Shown here: piece by piece, positions 1 to 7,485 of the stretch
Numbering within the stretch: position 1 is the first letter of the stretch
Layout: the number at the start of each line of letters is the position of its first letter
Assembly: GCA_041685645.1 (NCBI GenBank)
Contig: JAWLFI010000049.1
Location: 1 to 15,321 of the forward strand
DNA length: 15,321 bases
Source of the DNA: JAWLFI01 sp041685645
GTDB taxonomy: Bacteria > Bacteroidota > Bacteroidia > Chitinophagales > Saprospiraceae
Direction: 5' to 3'
Notes under the pieces: generated by a model
The model's database searches: none
The model's input: the letters and a program-made list of their open reading frames with translations, nothing else
Told to the model about the DNA's origin: nothing
Translations under genes and position numbers: made by a program

Positions 1-1468
1 TAATGTCTAAAAGGGTAGGAGCTACATCTGCCAGAATGCCATCTTTTATTTTTCGATTATCTTTTTTGCTCACAAAGATCACGGGCACCGGATTTTTTGT
101 GTGCGCCGTATTGGGGGAACCGTCCTCATTAATGAGAAAGTCGGAATTGCCGTGATCTGCAATGATGAGTATATCATAGCCCTTGCTGAGGGCGATTTCT
201 ACATTTTTCTTGACGCAATGATCCACCGTTTCGGCGGCTTTTTTTGCGGCTTCAAATACGCCCGTATGTCCGACCATATCAGCATTGGCGTAATTGAGAC
301 AAATAAAGTCGGGATTTTTTTTAATCATGGCCTCATTGACGGCGTCACACACCTTAAAGGCACTCATTTCTGGTTGTAAATCGTAAGTCGCTACTTTGGG
401 GGAGTCAATCATGATTCGATCCTCACCTTCGAAGGGCTTCTCCCGGCCGCCGGAAAAAAAGAAAGTGACATGGGGATATTTTTCGGTTTCCGCGATGCGA
501 AGTTGATTGAGTCCGGCTTTAGAAATCAACTCGCCCATCGTTCCCTGTAAGTGATCTTTTGGGAAAATGACGTGAATATTCTTGAAGCTGTCGTCAAAAG
601 CTGTCATGGTCATAAAGTGCAGGTCAAGCGGCTTCATATCTGTACCTTTTACGGCTTCCTGACTTAGGGCATAGGTGATTTGTCGGGGTCGATCCGATCG
701 AAAATTGAAGAAGAACAATACATCTCCATCCTGAATTCGACCTTTTTGGGTGTAGTCTTTGTGGATCAGAGGTGGCAAAAACTCATCCGTCACATCTTCT
801 TCGTATTGTTTTTTCACTGATAACAACAGATCGTCTGTGGTCTCTCCCTTACCGTGAACCAATGCATCATAGGCCTTTTCCGTTCGCTTCCAGCGGTGGT
901 CACGATCCATTGCATAGTATCTCCCGGTGACGTCTACCAGACGAATGTGACTTGCCTCCCCAATCGCATCGAGGAGTTGTTTTAAATATCCATGGCCACT
1001 TTTTGGATCCGTATCCCGACCATCGGTAAAGGCGTGGATATATACGGGCAATTCTTGCGACTTGAGGTAATGAACACATGCTATTAGGTGGTCAATGTGT
1101 GAGTGCACTCCTCCATCCGAGACTAGTCCCATCATGTGGAAGGCAGCGTTTCTATCTTTTGCTTGATGAATTGCGGCTTGAAAAGTTGGGTTTTTAAAAA
1201 AACTTTTATCCTCGATCGCATTATTGATTTTAACTAGATCCTGATAAACGATGCGGCCGGCGCCAATGTTGAGGTGGCCAACTTCGGAGTTTCCCATTTG
1301 GCCTGCGGGCAGCCCTACTTGCTCTCCGAAGGTCGTAAGCTGAGCCTGTGGATAGCTCTCCATCAATTCATCGATGAATGGCGTTTGCGCCTGCCGAATG
1401 GCATCTGCCTCCGGTTTTTGACCGATGCCCCATCCATCTAAAATCATCAAAAAGGCGGATCGTTTCAT
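1..1468 (-). CDS. gpmI: 2,3-bisphosphoglycerate-independent phosphoglycerate mutase (C-terminus cut by window edge)
   Basis: This cytoplasmic glycolysis/gluconeogenesis enzyme interconverts 3- and 2-phosphoglycerate using two metal ions and a phosphoserine. Reading the minus strand from ATG at 1468 gives 489 codons without a stop. The N-terminal metal motif is MILDGWG (Asp11). The nucleophile motif is QMGNSEVGHLN, with the catalytic serine at about residue 61. Further family motifs are FTDGRDTDP, GRYYAMDRD, FFNFRSDRPRQ, TFFFSGG and the C-terminal metal cluster IADHGN. The visible protein ends at APTLLDI, which in the family lies roughly 20 residues before the end, so only the tail is missing. 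It is not linked to the genes upstream: the DUF2400 gene stops 121 bp before its start and a Bacteroidota-type -7 box lies between them. The family call is secure. Confidence 0.97.
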   Translation of the reverse strand, partial: MKRSAFLMILDGWGIGQKPEADAIRQAQTPFIDELMESYPQAQLTTFGEQVGLPAGQMGNSEVGHLNIGAGRIVYQDLVKINNAIEDKSFFKNPTFQAAIHQAKDRNAAFHMMGLVSDGGVHSHIDHLIACVHYLKSQELPVYIHAFTDGRDTDPKSGHGYLKQLLDAIGEASHIRLVDVTGRYYAMDRDHRWKRTEKAYDALVHGKGETTDDLLLSVKKQYEEDVTDEFLPPLIHKDYTQKGRIQDGDVLFFFNFRSDRPRQITYALSQEAVKGTDMKPLDLHFMTMTAFDDSFKNIHVIFPKDHLQGTMGELISKAGLNQLRIAETEKYPHVTFFFSGGREKPFEGEDRIMIDSPKVATYDLQPEMSAFKVCDAVNEAMIKKNPDFICLNYANADMVGHTGVFEAAKKAAETVDHCVKKNVEIALSKGYDILIIADHGNSDFLINEDGSPNTAHTKNPVPVIFVSKKDNRKIKDGILADVAPTLLDI

Positions 1469-1496
1469 TTTTTATTCTTTGGTGATACGCAAGGTA

Positions 1497-1504
1497 CAAA
1501 CTTA
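1497..1504 (-). promoter_or_regulatory. Bacteroidota -7 box for gpmI
   Basis: On the minus strand the sequence is TAAGTTTG, an exact match to the TAnnTTTG -7 consensus of the Bacteroidota primary sigma factor. It lies 28 bp upstream of the gpmI ATG, predicting a 5' leader of about 20 nt. A TTTG at 1520-1523 is a possible -33 element, but the 15-bp spacing is shorter than the usual 19-20, so only the -7 box is well supported. Confidence 0.5.
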
Positions 1505-1589
1505 CAACGCTTTGTCGGGCAAATGGATGTCGAAAGAAGGCTCATTTTATTACCTTTTTAATCTCGAATTATGTGCAAACTGCCGGTTA

Positions 1590-2387
1590 TCACCCTTCAT
1601 AACGTCCAATGCCAAAGAGTGCGAAATCGTATTTCAATGGGTCTGTGGAATCCATTGAAATGAGGCGCTCCCGAAGTTCCAGCACGGCTTTCCAGTCGCG
1701 CGATTTTCGATGAAGTAAATGGTATTGGCGGGCGATGCGTTCGACATGAACATCCAGAGGGGGACAGAGTTGATCGGGACGAATAGAGGACCAAAGTCCA
1801 AAATCGACGCCCCTTTCCGGAGATCGCACCATCCATCGGAGGAACATATTGAGTCGTTTACAAGTTGATTTTTTCGCTGGTGTGGCGATGTGTTTCTGTG
1901 TTCTTCGGGGCGCGTCTTCCAGAGAGAAAAAGTCATTGTGAAATCCAATGAGAGCACCTTCTACCGTTGGATCTTTCGGCTGCAGATGTTGGCTAAAGGC
2001 GTTTTCCAGTGAGTCGTTATTTCGATAATACTGCTGGAGGAACTCCAGGAAATACATGGTGTCAATGCTATTAAAGGTTCGGTGCTTGAATTCTTTAAAT
2101 CTTTGTCGCTCCCTTTTGCTATGATGCAGTATGAATTCGTAGGGATGACCTTCCATATATTCGATCAACTGAATTCCCTTGTCAATAATGGTTTGCCGAC
2201 GCCCCCAGGCGAGTACGGCGACCCAAAAGGCAACGATTTCTATATCCTGCCTGCGGTGAAATTGATGGGGCAATGCGATGGGATCCTCCTCTATAAAAGC
2301 CGGACGTTCGTACTGACGTGCTTTTTCATTCAGCCATTCAGTAAGAACCGATTCGGATAAGGGCGCTTTGGGCATAGGGGGCATCAT
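1590..2387 (-). CDS. TIGR02757/DUF2400 family protein
   Basis: This is a 265-residue protein of a family of unknown function common in Bacteroidota. Recognisable blocks are FWVAVLAWGRRQ (54-65), CKRLNMFLRWMVRSPERGVDFGLW (176-199, split here as CKRLNMFLRWMVR and GVDFGLW), PLDVHVERIAR (210-220) and DPLKYDFALFGIG (249-261). The PLDVHVER block resembles the catalytic-aspartate segment (VDTHVxR) of helix-hairpin-helix DNA glycosylases, with Asp212 in the matching place. A DNA-repair or nucleic-acid role is therefore my inference, not established, and no clear helix-hairpin-helix glycine motif precedes it. The start is Met-Met at 2387/2384, 16 bp after the infB stop and with no Shine-Dalgarno sequence, so it is probably the last gene of the rimP-nusA-infB transcript. 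The length fits the family. The family call is secure and the function is unknown. Confidence 0.9.
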   Translation of the reverse strand: MMPPMPKAPLSESVLTEWLNEKARQYERPAFIEEDPIALPHQFHRRQDIEIVAFWVAVLAWGRRQTIIDKGIQLIEYMEGHPYEFILHHSKRERQRFKEFKHRTFNSIDTMYFLEFLQQYYRNNDSLENAFSQHLQPKDPTVEGALIGFHNDFFSLEDAPRRTQKHIATPAKKSTCKRLNMFLRWMVRSPERGVDFGLWSSIRPDQLCPPLDVHVERIARQYHLLHRKSRDWKAVLELRERLISMDSTDPLKYDFALFGIGRYEG

Positions 2388-2403
2388 TAGAACGACAGTG
2401 GTA

Positions 2404-5325
2404 CTATTCCAATGTTTGTTTGATTTCTATGATTTCATAACCCTCGATGATGTCGCCAACTTTGATATCGTTGTAGTTTTTGACTGACAAGCCGCACTCC
2501 ATACCCGATTTGACTTCTTTGACATCGTCTTTGTAGCGCTTGAGTGAATCAACTTCGCCCACGACGCCTTCTTTTGTAGGATAGATCACGATCCCGTCGC
2601 GGATGACCCGAATATTTGTGTTTCGGGTAATTTTGCCTTCTAGCACATAGCAACCGGCAATCGTACCTACCTTACTAATTTTAAAGACATCGCGAACTTC
2701 TACCTGACAAACGATTTTCTCCTCTCTGGTCGGCTCCAACATACCTTCAATAGCCATCTTAATTTCCTCAATGGCTTCGTAAATAATGGAGTAGGACTTA
2801 ATTTCTACCCCTTCCGTTTCTGCGAGTTTTCTCGCATTGAGAGAAGGTCGTACCTGGAACCCAATGATAATGGCATCTGAAGCTGAGGCGAGCAAGACAT
2901 CGGACTCGATAATCTGCCCTACGGCTTTGTGAATTACATTCACCTGAACCGTTTCCTGCGACAATTTGATGAGTGAGTCACTTAAGGCTTCAATAGAGCC
3001 ATCCACATCACCTTTTACGATGAGGTTGAGCTCCTTAAAGGTACCCAGAGCCAATCGGCGACCGATTTCATCTAAGCTAATGCGTTTAGAAGCTCTCGTA
3101 TTTTGTTCGCGCACAATTTGGGCGCGTTTGGTTGCAATCGAGCGCGCTTCTTGTTCCGTTTCCGTCACTTTAAAGCGTTCACCCGCCTGTGGAGCCCCGC
3201 TGAGACCGAGTACCATGGCAGGTTGTGCGGGACCTACTGTTTGGACGCGCTCTCCCAGCTCATTGTACATGGCCTTAACTTTACCTGCGTGCTCTCCGGC
3301 AATGATCGGATCTCCTATTTTCAAGGTTCCTGTCAAAATGAGCACCTTGGTGGTATATCCACGTCCCTTGTCCAGGGAAGCTTCCAGGACAACCCCAACG
3401 GCTTCTCTATCCGGATTGGCTTGCAGTTCCAGAACGTCGGCCTCGAGAGTAATTTTTTCTACCAACTCGGGAATACCTTCCCCGGTGATTGCTGAAATGT
3501 CTTGCGACTGATATTTTCCGCCCCAATCCTCGACCAGATAATTCATCTGCGCCAATTCATTTTTGATTCGTTCCGGATCTGCTCCCGGCTTGTCAATTTT
3601 ATTGATGGCAAACACCATGGGTACACCCGCTGCTTCAGCGTGCGAAATTGCCTCTTTGGTTTGTGGCATAATTCTATCGTCAGCCGCTATGATAATAATG
3701 GCGACATCGGTGACTTTAGCACCTCTGGCTCTCATGGCTGTAAAGGCTTCGTGACCCGGAGTATCCAGGAATGTTACTTTTTTGCCATCTTTAGAGGTCA
3801 CCTCATAGGCGCCGATATGTTGAGTGATTCCCCCTGCTTCGCCGGAGGCTACATTTTCTGATCGAATGTAATCCAGGAGAGAGGTTTTACCGTGGTCAAC
3901 GTGCCCCATTACGGTAATAATAGGCGAGCGTGGGATGAGGTTTTCTTCGTCATCTTCAAAGACATCCTCTTCTTCTGTTTGCTCTTCAGCAGATATGAAT
4001 TCGACATCGTAGTCAAATTCGGCGGCAACGAGTTCTATAATTTCAGCATCCAAACGCTGATTGATGGAAACGATGACTCCGAGGTTCATACAGGCCGTGA
4101 TAATATCCGTAGGACTGACGTCCATTAGGCTGGCAAGGTCAGAAACAGAGACAAATTCTGTCACTTCTAATTTCTTTTCCTCCTGCTGTTCTAACTGCTG
4201 CTGTTCCTGCACCTCTTGCTCGCGTTGTTTCTCGCGACTATCTTTTCTCGATTTGGATCTTTTTGATTTCTTCCCGCCCGAGATACGGGCCATAGTAGCC
4301 TTGATTTTCTCTTCGATCTCTTTCTGAGAGATTTCCTGCGGCTCGTCCCGACCTTTTCTTTTTCCTGCAGGTCCCCTTCGTTGCCCTTTGTTTTTAACAT
4401 TGGGAACAACTTTTCTCCGGCGACGCTTTCTCTTTGTCGGACTCTCCTTTTTTTCTTCCTCTTTTTTCTTTTTCTTCTTCTCAAATTTCTTGAGATCAAT
4501 TTTCCCCTGCACCTTCAGTCCTTTTAAAGTGGGCGCCTTGGTTTTGTGCACTTCACTTTTCGTGCTTCCGCTATCTTTCTCTTTGTCAGATGCAGCTTCA
4601 CCCTCTTCTTTCGGCGGCGATTTGATGCCTTTGGGAGTTTTTATATCTGATTCCGTCTCCTCTGTTTTCTCTTCTTTTTTCTCTTCTTTTTCTTGCTCTT
4701 TTGGTTTGGCCTCTTCCTTTTTGGCTTTTTCCTCTTTTTTCTTTTTCTCCGCGGCATCATCATCTTTGGCTTTTTCTTTAGCCGCCTGCGCCTCTTCTTC
4801 TTTCTTTTTCTTTTCTTCGGCCGCTTTTTCCTTTTTGGCCGCCGCTTCTTTTTTCTGCTTGTCGAGATCTATCTTACCTACGACTCTTGGTCCAGTGACT
4901 TTTCTCCTCCCTTCTTCTTTCTCGCTTTCGTCGGCTGCGGACTCCTCTTTTTCCTTCTCAGAATCTTTTGCGGGCGCTTCTGCCTGCTTTTGTTTCTCCT
5001 CTGCTTCGGTGCTTTTCGGAGTCTCTTCTTTTTCGTCGGCTTCCTCTATCGGGGCTTCTTCCTTCTGATCTTTTTTCGAGGGTTTGACTTCGACCTCAGG
5101 CTTTTTTTCCTCCTCCTTGGGCTTGTAGCCCAAAGTGATCTGATCCGCTTGTTCTTTCACAGATATTGAACTCTCAAATTCTCGCAAGAGCTCAGCGTAC
5201 ATCTCATCACTCACCTTAGCCGTAGGTTTGTTATCAATATCAAACCCACTGTTATTCAAGTGGTCTACAATTGTAGCCACTCCAACATTCAATTCCTTTG
5301 CTATTTTTACTAAGCGTTTCGCCAT
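2404..5325 (-). CDS. infB: Translation initiation factor IF-2
   Basis: This GTPase delivers initiator fMet-tRNA to the 30S subunit and promotes 70S joining. The 973 residues comprise an IF2 N-terminal helical domain (about 1-52, MAKRLVKIAKELNVGVATIVDHL-type, split here as RLVKIAKELNV and TIVDHL), a very long Lys/Glu-rich low-complexity stretch (about 60-390), a second IF2_N-like domain (about 388-445), the G domain, and the beta-barrel/IF2-specific C-terminal domains. In the G domain G1 is GHVDHGKT (474-481), G2 lies at GGITQHIG (498-505), G3 is DTPGH (521-525) and G4 is NKID (575-578). Within the charged linker a short motif containing GKIDL occurs twice (150-154 and 274-278). An AGGAG sequence lies 11 nt before the start, a rare clear Shine-Dalgarno in this window. 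nusA ends 83 bp upstream, as in the conserved operon. The call is certain. Confidence 0.98.
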   Translation of the reverse strand: MAKRLVKIAKELNVGVATIVDHLNNSGFDIDNKPTAKVSDEMYAELLREFESSISVKEQADQITLGYKPKEEEKKPEVEVKPSKKDQKEEAPIEEADEKEETPKSTEAEEKQKQAEAPAKDSEKEKEESAADESEKEEGRRKVTGPRVVGKIDLDKQKKEAAAKKEKAAEEKKKKEEEAQAAKEKAKDDDAAEKKKKEEKAKKEEAKPKEQEKEEKKEEKTEETESDIKTPKGIKSPPKEEGEAASDKEKDSGSTKSEVHKTKAPTLKGLKVQGKIDLKKFEKKKKKKEEEKKESPTKRKRRRRKVVPNVKNKGQRRGPAGKRKGRDEPQEISQKEIEEKIKATMARISGGKKSKRSKSRKDSREKQREQEVQEQQQLEQQEEKKLEVTEFVSVSDLASLMDVSPTDIITACMNLGVIVSINQRLDAEIIELVAAEFDYDVEFISAEEQTEEEDVFEDDEENLIPRSPIITVMGHVDHGKTSLLDYIRSENVASGEAGGITQHIGAYEVTSKDGKKVTFLDTPGHEAFTAMRARGAKVTDVAIIIIAADDRIMPQTKEAISHAEAAGVPMVFAINKIDKPGADPERIKNELAQMNYLVEDWGGKYQSQDISAITGEGIPELVEKITLEADVLELQANPDREAVGVVLEASLDKGRGYTTKVLILTGTLKIGDPIIAGEHAGKVKAMYNELGERVQTVGPAQPAMVLGLSGAPQAGERFKVTETEQEARSIATKRAQIVREQNTRASKRISLDEIGRRLALGTFKELNLIVKGDVDGSIEALSDSLIKLSQETVQVNVIHKAVGQIIESDVLLASASDAIIIGFQVRPSLNARKLAETEGVEIKSYSIIYEAIEEIKMAIEGMLEPTREEKIVCQVEVRDVFKISKVGTIAGCYVLEGKITRNTNIRVIRDGIVIYPTKEGVVGEVDSLKRYKDDVKEVKSGMECGLSVKNYNDIKVGDIIEGYEIIEIKQTLE

Positions 5326-5408
5326 TCGTTTTGTTTCTCCTCTTTCTATTTCCTATTTCCAGGTATCTATATTATAACCATGTATAATTTGGGCTGCGAA
5401 GATAGGGA
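5326..5408 (-). promoter_or_regulatory. nusA-infB intergenic leader with Shine-Dalgarno
   Basis: These 83 bp separate nusA from infB. On the minus strand AGGAG (5341-5337) lies 11 nt before the infB ATG and is a good match to the anti-Shine-Dalgarno sequence, unusual for Bacteroidota. Just upstream is a perfect tandem pair of the 7-mer GGAAATA (5360-5354 and 5353-5347 on the minus strand). A TATCTTCG sequence near the nusA end differs from the -7 consensus at one base and could be a weak internal promoter. Only the ribosome-binding site is well supported. Confidence 0.55.
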
Positions 5409-6653
5409 TTATAGTTCGTCTTCTTCAAATTCATTGATCAAGACTTGTAGAACAGCATCTATTGTTTCTACCTCTAAATCCGTTCTTCTTTGCAATTCCT
5501 CGCGAGTCAGGTTCAATACAGATCTTGCGGTGTCACATCCGATGTCTTTGAGCTGCTCTATGACCCAATCTTCGATCTCATCGGAAAACTCTTCCAAATC
5601 TATATCTTCCACTTCTTCCATCACATCATCTCTCAATACGTCAATTTCGTATCCGGTCAGCGATCCTGCGAGCTTGATATTTGATCCTCCCTTTCCAATC
5701 GCCAGAGAGACTTGATCTTGCTCTAAATATACCTTAGCTGTCTTCGTCTCTTCATTGAGATCAATCCGAGACACTTTAGCTGGAGTAAGCGATCTCTGAA
5801 GAAAGAGTATATTGTTGTTCGTGAAGTTGACAATATCGATATTCTCATTGCGCAACTCTCTCACGATGCCATGGATTCTGGATCCTTTCATTCCCACACA
5901 AGCACCTACGGGGTCGATTCGATCGTCGTAAGACTCTACCGCCACTTTGGCTCGCTCTCCGGGAATCCGAACAATTTTTTTGATGGTAATTAAGCCATCT
6001 TCAATTTCGGGTACTTCTTGTTCCATTAAGCGTTCCAGGAATACTGGTGATGTACGACTAACAATCACCGTTGGATTATTGTTCCTCATTTCCACATCGG
6101 TAATGACTCCTCTCACCATATCTCCTTTGCGGAAAAAGTCGCCGCGGATAGTTTCTCTTCGCGGCATGACGAGTTCGTTGTCGGTCGCGTCGTCTAGAAT
6201 GAGAATCTCGTGCTTCAAAATTTGATGCACTTCTCCCAGAATCATATCTCCAACGCGATTGGAGTACATTTTATAGATTTCGTCTTTCTCGAGTTCCATG
6301 ATTCGAGCAATGAGCGTCTGCCGAGCGGCCATGATAGCGCGGCGACCAAAATCCACCAGGGATAAGGCCTCGTAACACTCTTCACCCACTTCGTAGTCAT
6401 CTTCTATCGATCGTGCTTCACTGATGGAGATTTGACTGTTTTGGTCCGTGACCTCACCATCCGGAACGATCTCGCGTACGCGCCACATTTCCAAATCACC
6501 CTTGGAGGTGTTAACTATGATGTCGAAATTCTCATCCGACCCATACTTTTTCTTTATTAATGTGCGAAATACATCCTCCAGGACTTTTACCATCGTGGGG
6601 CGATCTATGTTCTTACCCGCTTTAAATTCATCAAATGTTTCGACCAAATTCAT
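5409..6653 (-). CDS. nusA: Transcription termination/antitermination factor NusA
   Basis: NusA binds RNA polymerase and nascent RNA and modulates pausing, termination and antitermination. The 414 residues show the N-terminal polymerase-binding domain (about 1-130, with the conserved segment LVDFGRRAIMAARQTL), an S1 domain (about 135-200) and two KH domains. KH1 carries GMKG in GACVGMKGSRI and KH2 carries GKGG in LAIGKGGSNI. A short C-terminal helix-hairpin-helix-like segment follows (about 350-414) and ends in an acidic tail. The E. coli protein is longer (495) because of two acidic repeats. The shorter form is, to my knowledge, usual in Bacteroidota, so this is not a truncation. It starts 19 bp after rimP, without a visible Shine-Dalgarno sequence, in the conserved rimP-nusA-infB order. 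The call is certain. Confidence 0.97.
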   Translation of the reverse strand: MNLVETFDEFKAGKNIDRPTMVKVLEDVFRTLIKKKYGSDENFDIIVNTSKGDLEMWRVREIVPDGEVTDQNSQISISEARSIEDDYEVGEECYEALSLVDFGRRAIMAARQTLIARIMELEKDEIYKMYSNRVGDMILGEVHQILKHEILILDDATDNELVMPRRETIRGDFFRKGDMVRGVITDVEMRNNNPTVIVSRTSPVFLERLMEQEVPEIEDGLITIKKIVRIPGERAKVAVESYDDRIDPVGACVGMKGSRIHGIVRELRNENIDIVNFTNNNILFLQRSLTPAKVSRIDLNEETKTAKVYLEQDQVSLAIGKGGSNIKLAGSLTGYEIDVLRDDVMEEVEDIDLEEFSDEIEDWVIEQLKDIGCDTARSVLNLTREELQRRTDLEVETIDAVLQVLINEFEEDEL

Positions 6654-6672
6654 ATATGCAGTTTTTATATCG

Positions 6673-7152
6673 TTATATCGAGAGCTTTACTTTTGCTTTT
6701 TCAATTGCTGAAAAGTCAACCTCACTTTCTATTTTCTTTCTGATTTTTTTCTTTCCTTCCTTTTCGACGATGCGGCGTTCCAGTACAATGCTTTTCGTTA
6801 AGACATCTAAGAGTCTTCCTTCCAGTTTTTCGCCATCTGTCAACTTGATTTCCAGTTTGCGTCCCACGTGCTTGCCGTATTGCCGCAAGAGTTTCAGCGG
6901 ACGTCGGGCACCGGGGGAGGATACTTCCAGAATGTAGTTTTCCTTTACTAGTGGAGACTCATCTAAATCCTCTTCCAGATAGCGGCTAATTTGGCGGCAA
7001 GTAGAGAAATCAACGCCCGTGTCGCAATCGATATATACCTCTATTTTTCGACCTTTCTGCACTTCTTTTACCTCTACGCAAAAGCAGCTATCAAATTCAG
7101 GTTCTCGAAATTTCTCTTCTAGCTTTTGCTCTATGTATTCTGCTGCCGTCAT
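6673..7152 (-). CDS. rimP: Ribosome maturation factor RimP
   Basis: RimP helps assemble the 30S subunit. The 159-residue protein has the two-domain layout of the family. The N-terminal alpha/beta domain contains the signature LEVSSPGARRPL (family form EVSSPGLDRPL), and a C-terminal SH3-like barrel follows (about 90-159, beginning GRKLEIKLTDGEKLEGRLLD). The length matches the family. It is the first gene of the minus-strand operon, immediately upstream of nusA. In many bacteria an initiator tRNA gene precedes rimP; none is visible here. The start at 7152 is the first ATG downstream of the promoter and a hairpin leader. No Shine-Dalgarno sequence is seen. Confidence 0.95.
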   Translation of the reverse strand: MTAAEYIEQKLEEKFREPEFDSCFCVEVKEVQKGRKIEVYIDCDTGVDFSTCRQISRYLEEDLDESPLVKENYILEVSSPGARRPLKLLRQYGKHVGRKLEIKLTDGEKLEGRLLDVLTKSIVLERRIVEKEGKKKIRKKIESEVDFSAIEKAKVKLSI

Positions 7153-7165
7153 AACTGTGCTACAT

Positions 7166-7193
7166 AAAAAAAAGGGAACTCAACCGCTCCCTT
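7166..7193 (-). terminator. Hairpin plus U-run in the rimP leader (possible attenuator)
   Basis: On the minus strand AAGGGA (7193-7188) pairs with TCCCTT (7177-7172) around a 10-nt loop, and a run of T continues to 7166. This is the form of an intrinsic terminator, but with a short 6-bp stem. It sits between the predicted transcription start (about 7203) and the rimP ATG at 7152. It would therefore either terminate early in its own operon's leader (attenuation) or be fortuitous. No other minus-strand gene upstream needs a terminator here, because punA points the other way. Confidence 0.4.
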
Positions 7194-7209
7194 CTCCCAT
7201 AATTCACCA

Positions 7210-7240
7210 CAAAGATACGTATTTTATATAGAGATTGCAA
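7210..7240 (-). promoter_or_regulatory. Promoter of the rimP-nusA-infB operon
   Basis: On the minus strand the -7 box is TATCTTTG (7217-7210), an exact match to TAnnTTTG. A TTG (7240-7238) lies 20 bp upstream, which fits the Bacteroidota -33 TTTG element and its usual spacing. Transcription would start near 7203-7205, leaving a leader of about 50 nt before rimP. Confidence 0.65.
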
Positions 7241-7341
7241 GGAGCATCCTATTTGCTGCAGTTCTTTTTTCATTTTGAAGTTCTGACGGAAATGTTTTCC
7301 CGTACTCGGTGAGCTGCACAGAGGTAGGTAATCTGTGAAAT

Positions 7342-7404
7342 TGCACTCAAGTACTTTCCCTTTGTTCTGCAATAATTCTGGACTTTCTTTTTCAGCTGAG
7401 TGCA
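7342..7404. repeat. 8-bp inverted repeat upstream of the punA -7 box
   Basis: TGCACTCA (7342-7349) and its exact reverse complement TGAGTGCA (7397-7404) are 47 bp apart. The right arm ends 6 bp before the -7 box of the plus-strand promoter. The position suits a protein-binding site controlling punA, but an 8-bp match in AT-rich DNA may be chance. Confidence 0.3.
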
Positions 7405-7410
7405 TTGTAA

Positions 7411-7418
7411 TATCTTTG
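7411..7418 (+). promoter_or_regulatory. Bacteroidota -7 box for punA-uvrA
   Basis: TATCTTTG is an exact TAnnTTTG match and identical to the -7 box of the divergent rimP promoter. The region about 20 bp upstream is T-rich but has no clear TTTG, so the -33 element is weak. A start near 7425 would give a leader of about 60 nt before punA. Confidence 0.5.
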
Positions 7419-7485
7419 CCGTGCTTATATTGATCCGGCCGTTGATTTCTCGAAAAGAAACCCCGGGCATGAGAGAATACCATAT

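Larger units (their letters stand above)
7153..7485. other. Divergent intergenic region between rimP and punA
   Basis: These 333 bp hold the two outward promoters, the rimP leader hairpin and the 8-bp inverted repeat listed separately. I see no tRNA, no riboswitch I recognise and no convincing gene. A six-codon reading frame (7469-7489, MREYHI) ends in an ATGA overlap with the punA start and could couple translation. Longer minus-strand reading frames here have no recognisable product. Confidence 0.6.

Noticed and set aside
101..379. Plus-strand reading frame inside gpmI
   Set aside because: It is the shadow of the minus-strand gpmI frame, which carries all the catalytic motifs.
4191..5169. 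Long plus-strand and shifted minus-strand reading frames opposite infB, rich in Phe/Ser or Arg/Lys
   Set aside because: They mirror the Lys/Glu-rich IF-2 linker: AAG and GAA codons read in reverse give Phe and Ser runs. The IF-2 frame is unambiguous.
7160..7483. Minus-strand reading frames in the rimP-punA gap
   Set aside because: They run against or across both promoters and show no recognisable domain. Their composition looks like noncoding DNA.
7153..7485. Initiator tRNA gene upstream of rimP, as in enterobacteria
   Set aside because: I looked for the T-loop GTTCRA pattern and a cloverleaf on both strands and found none.
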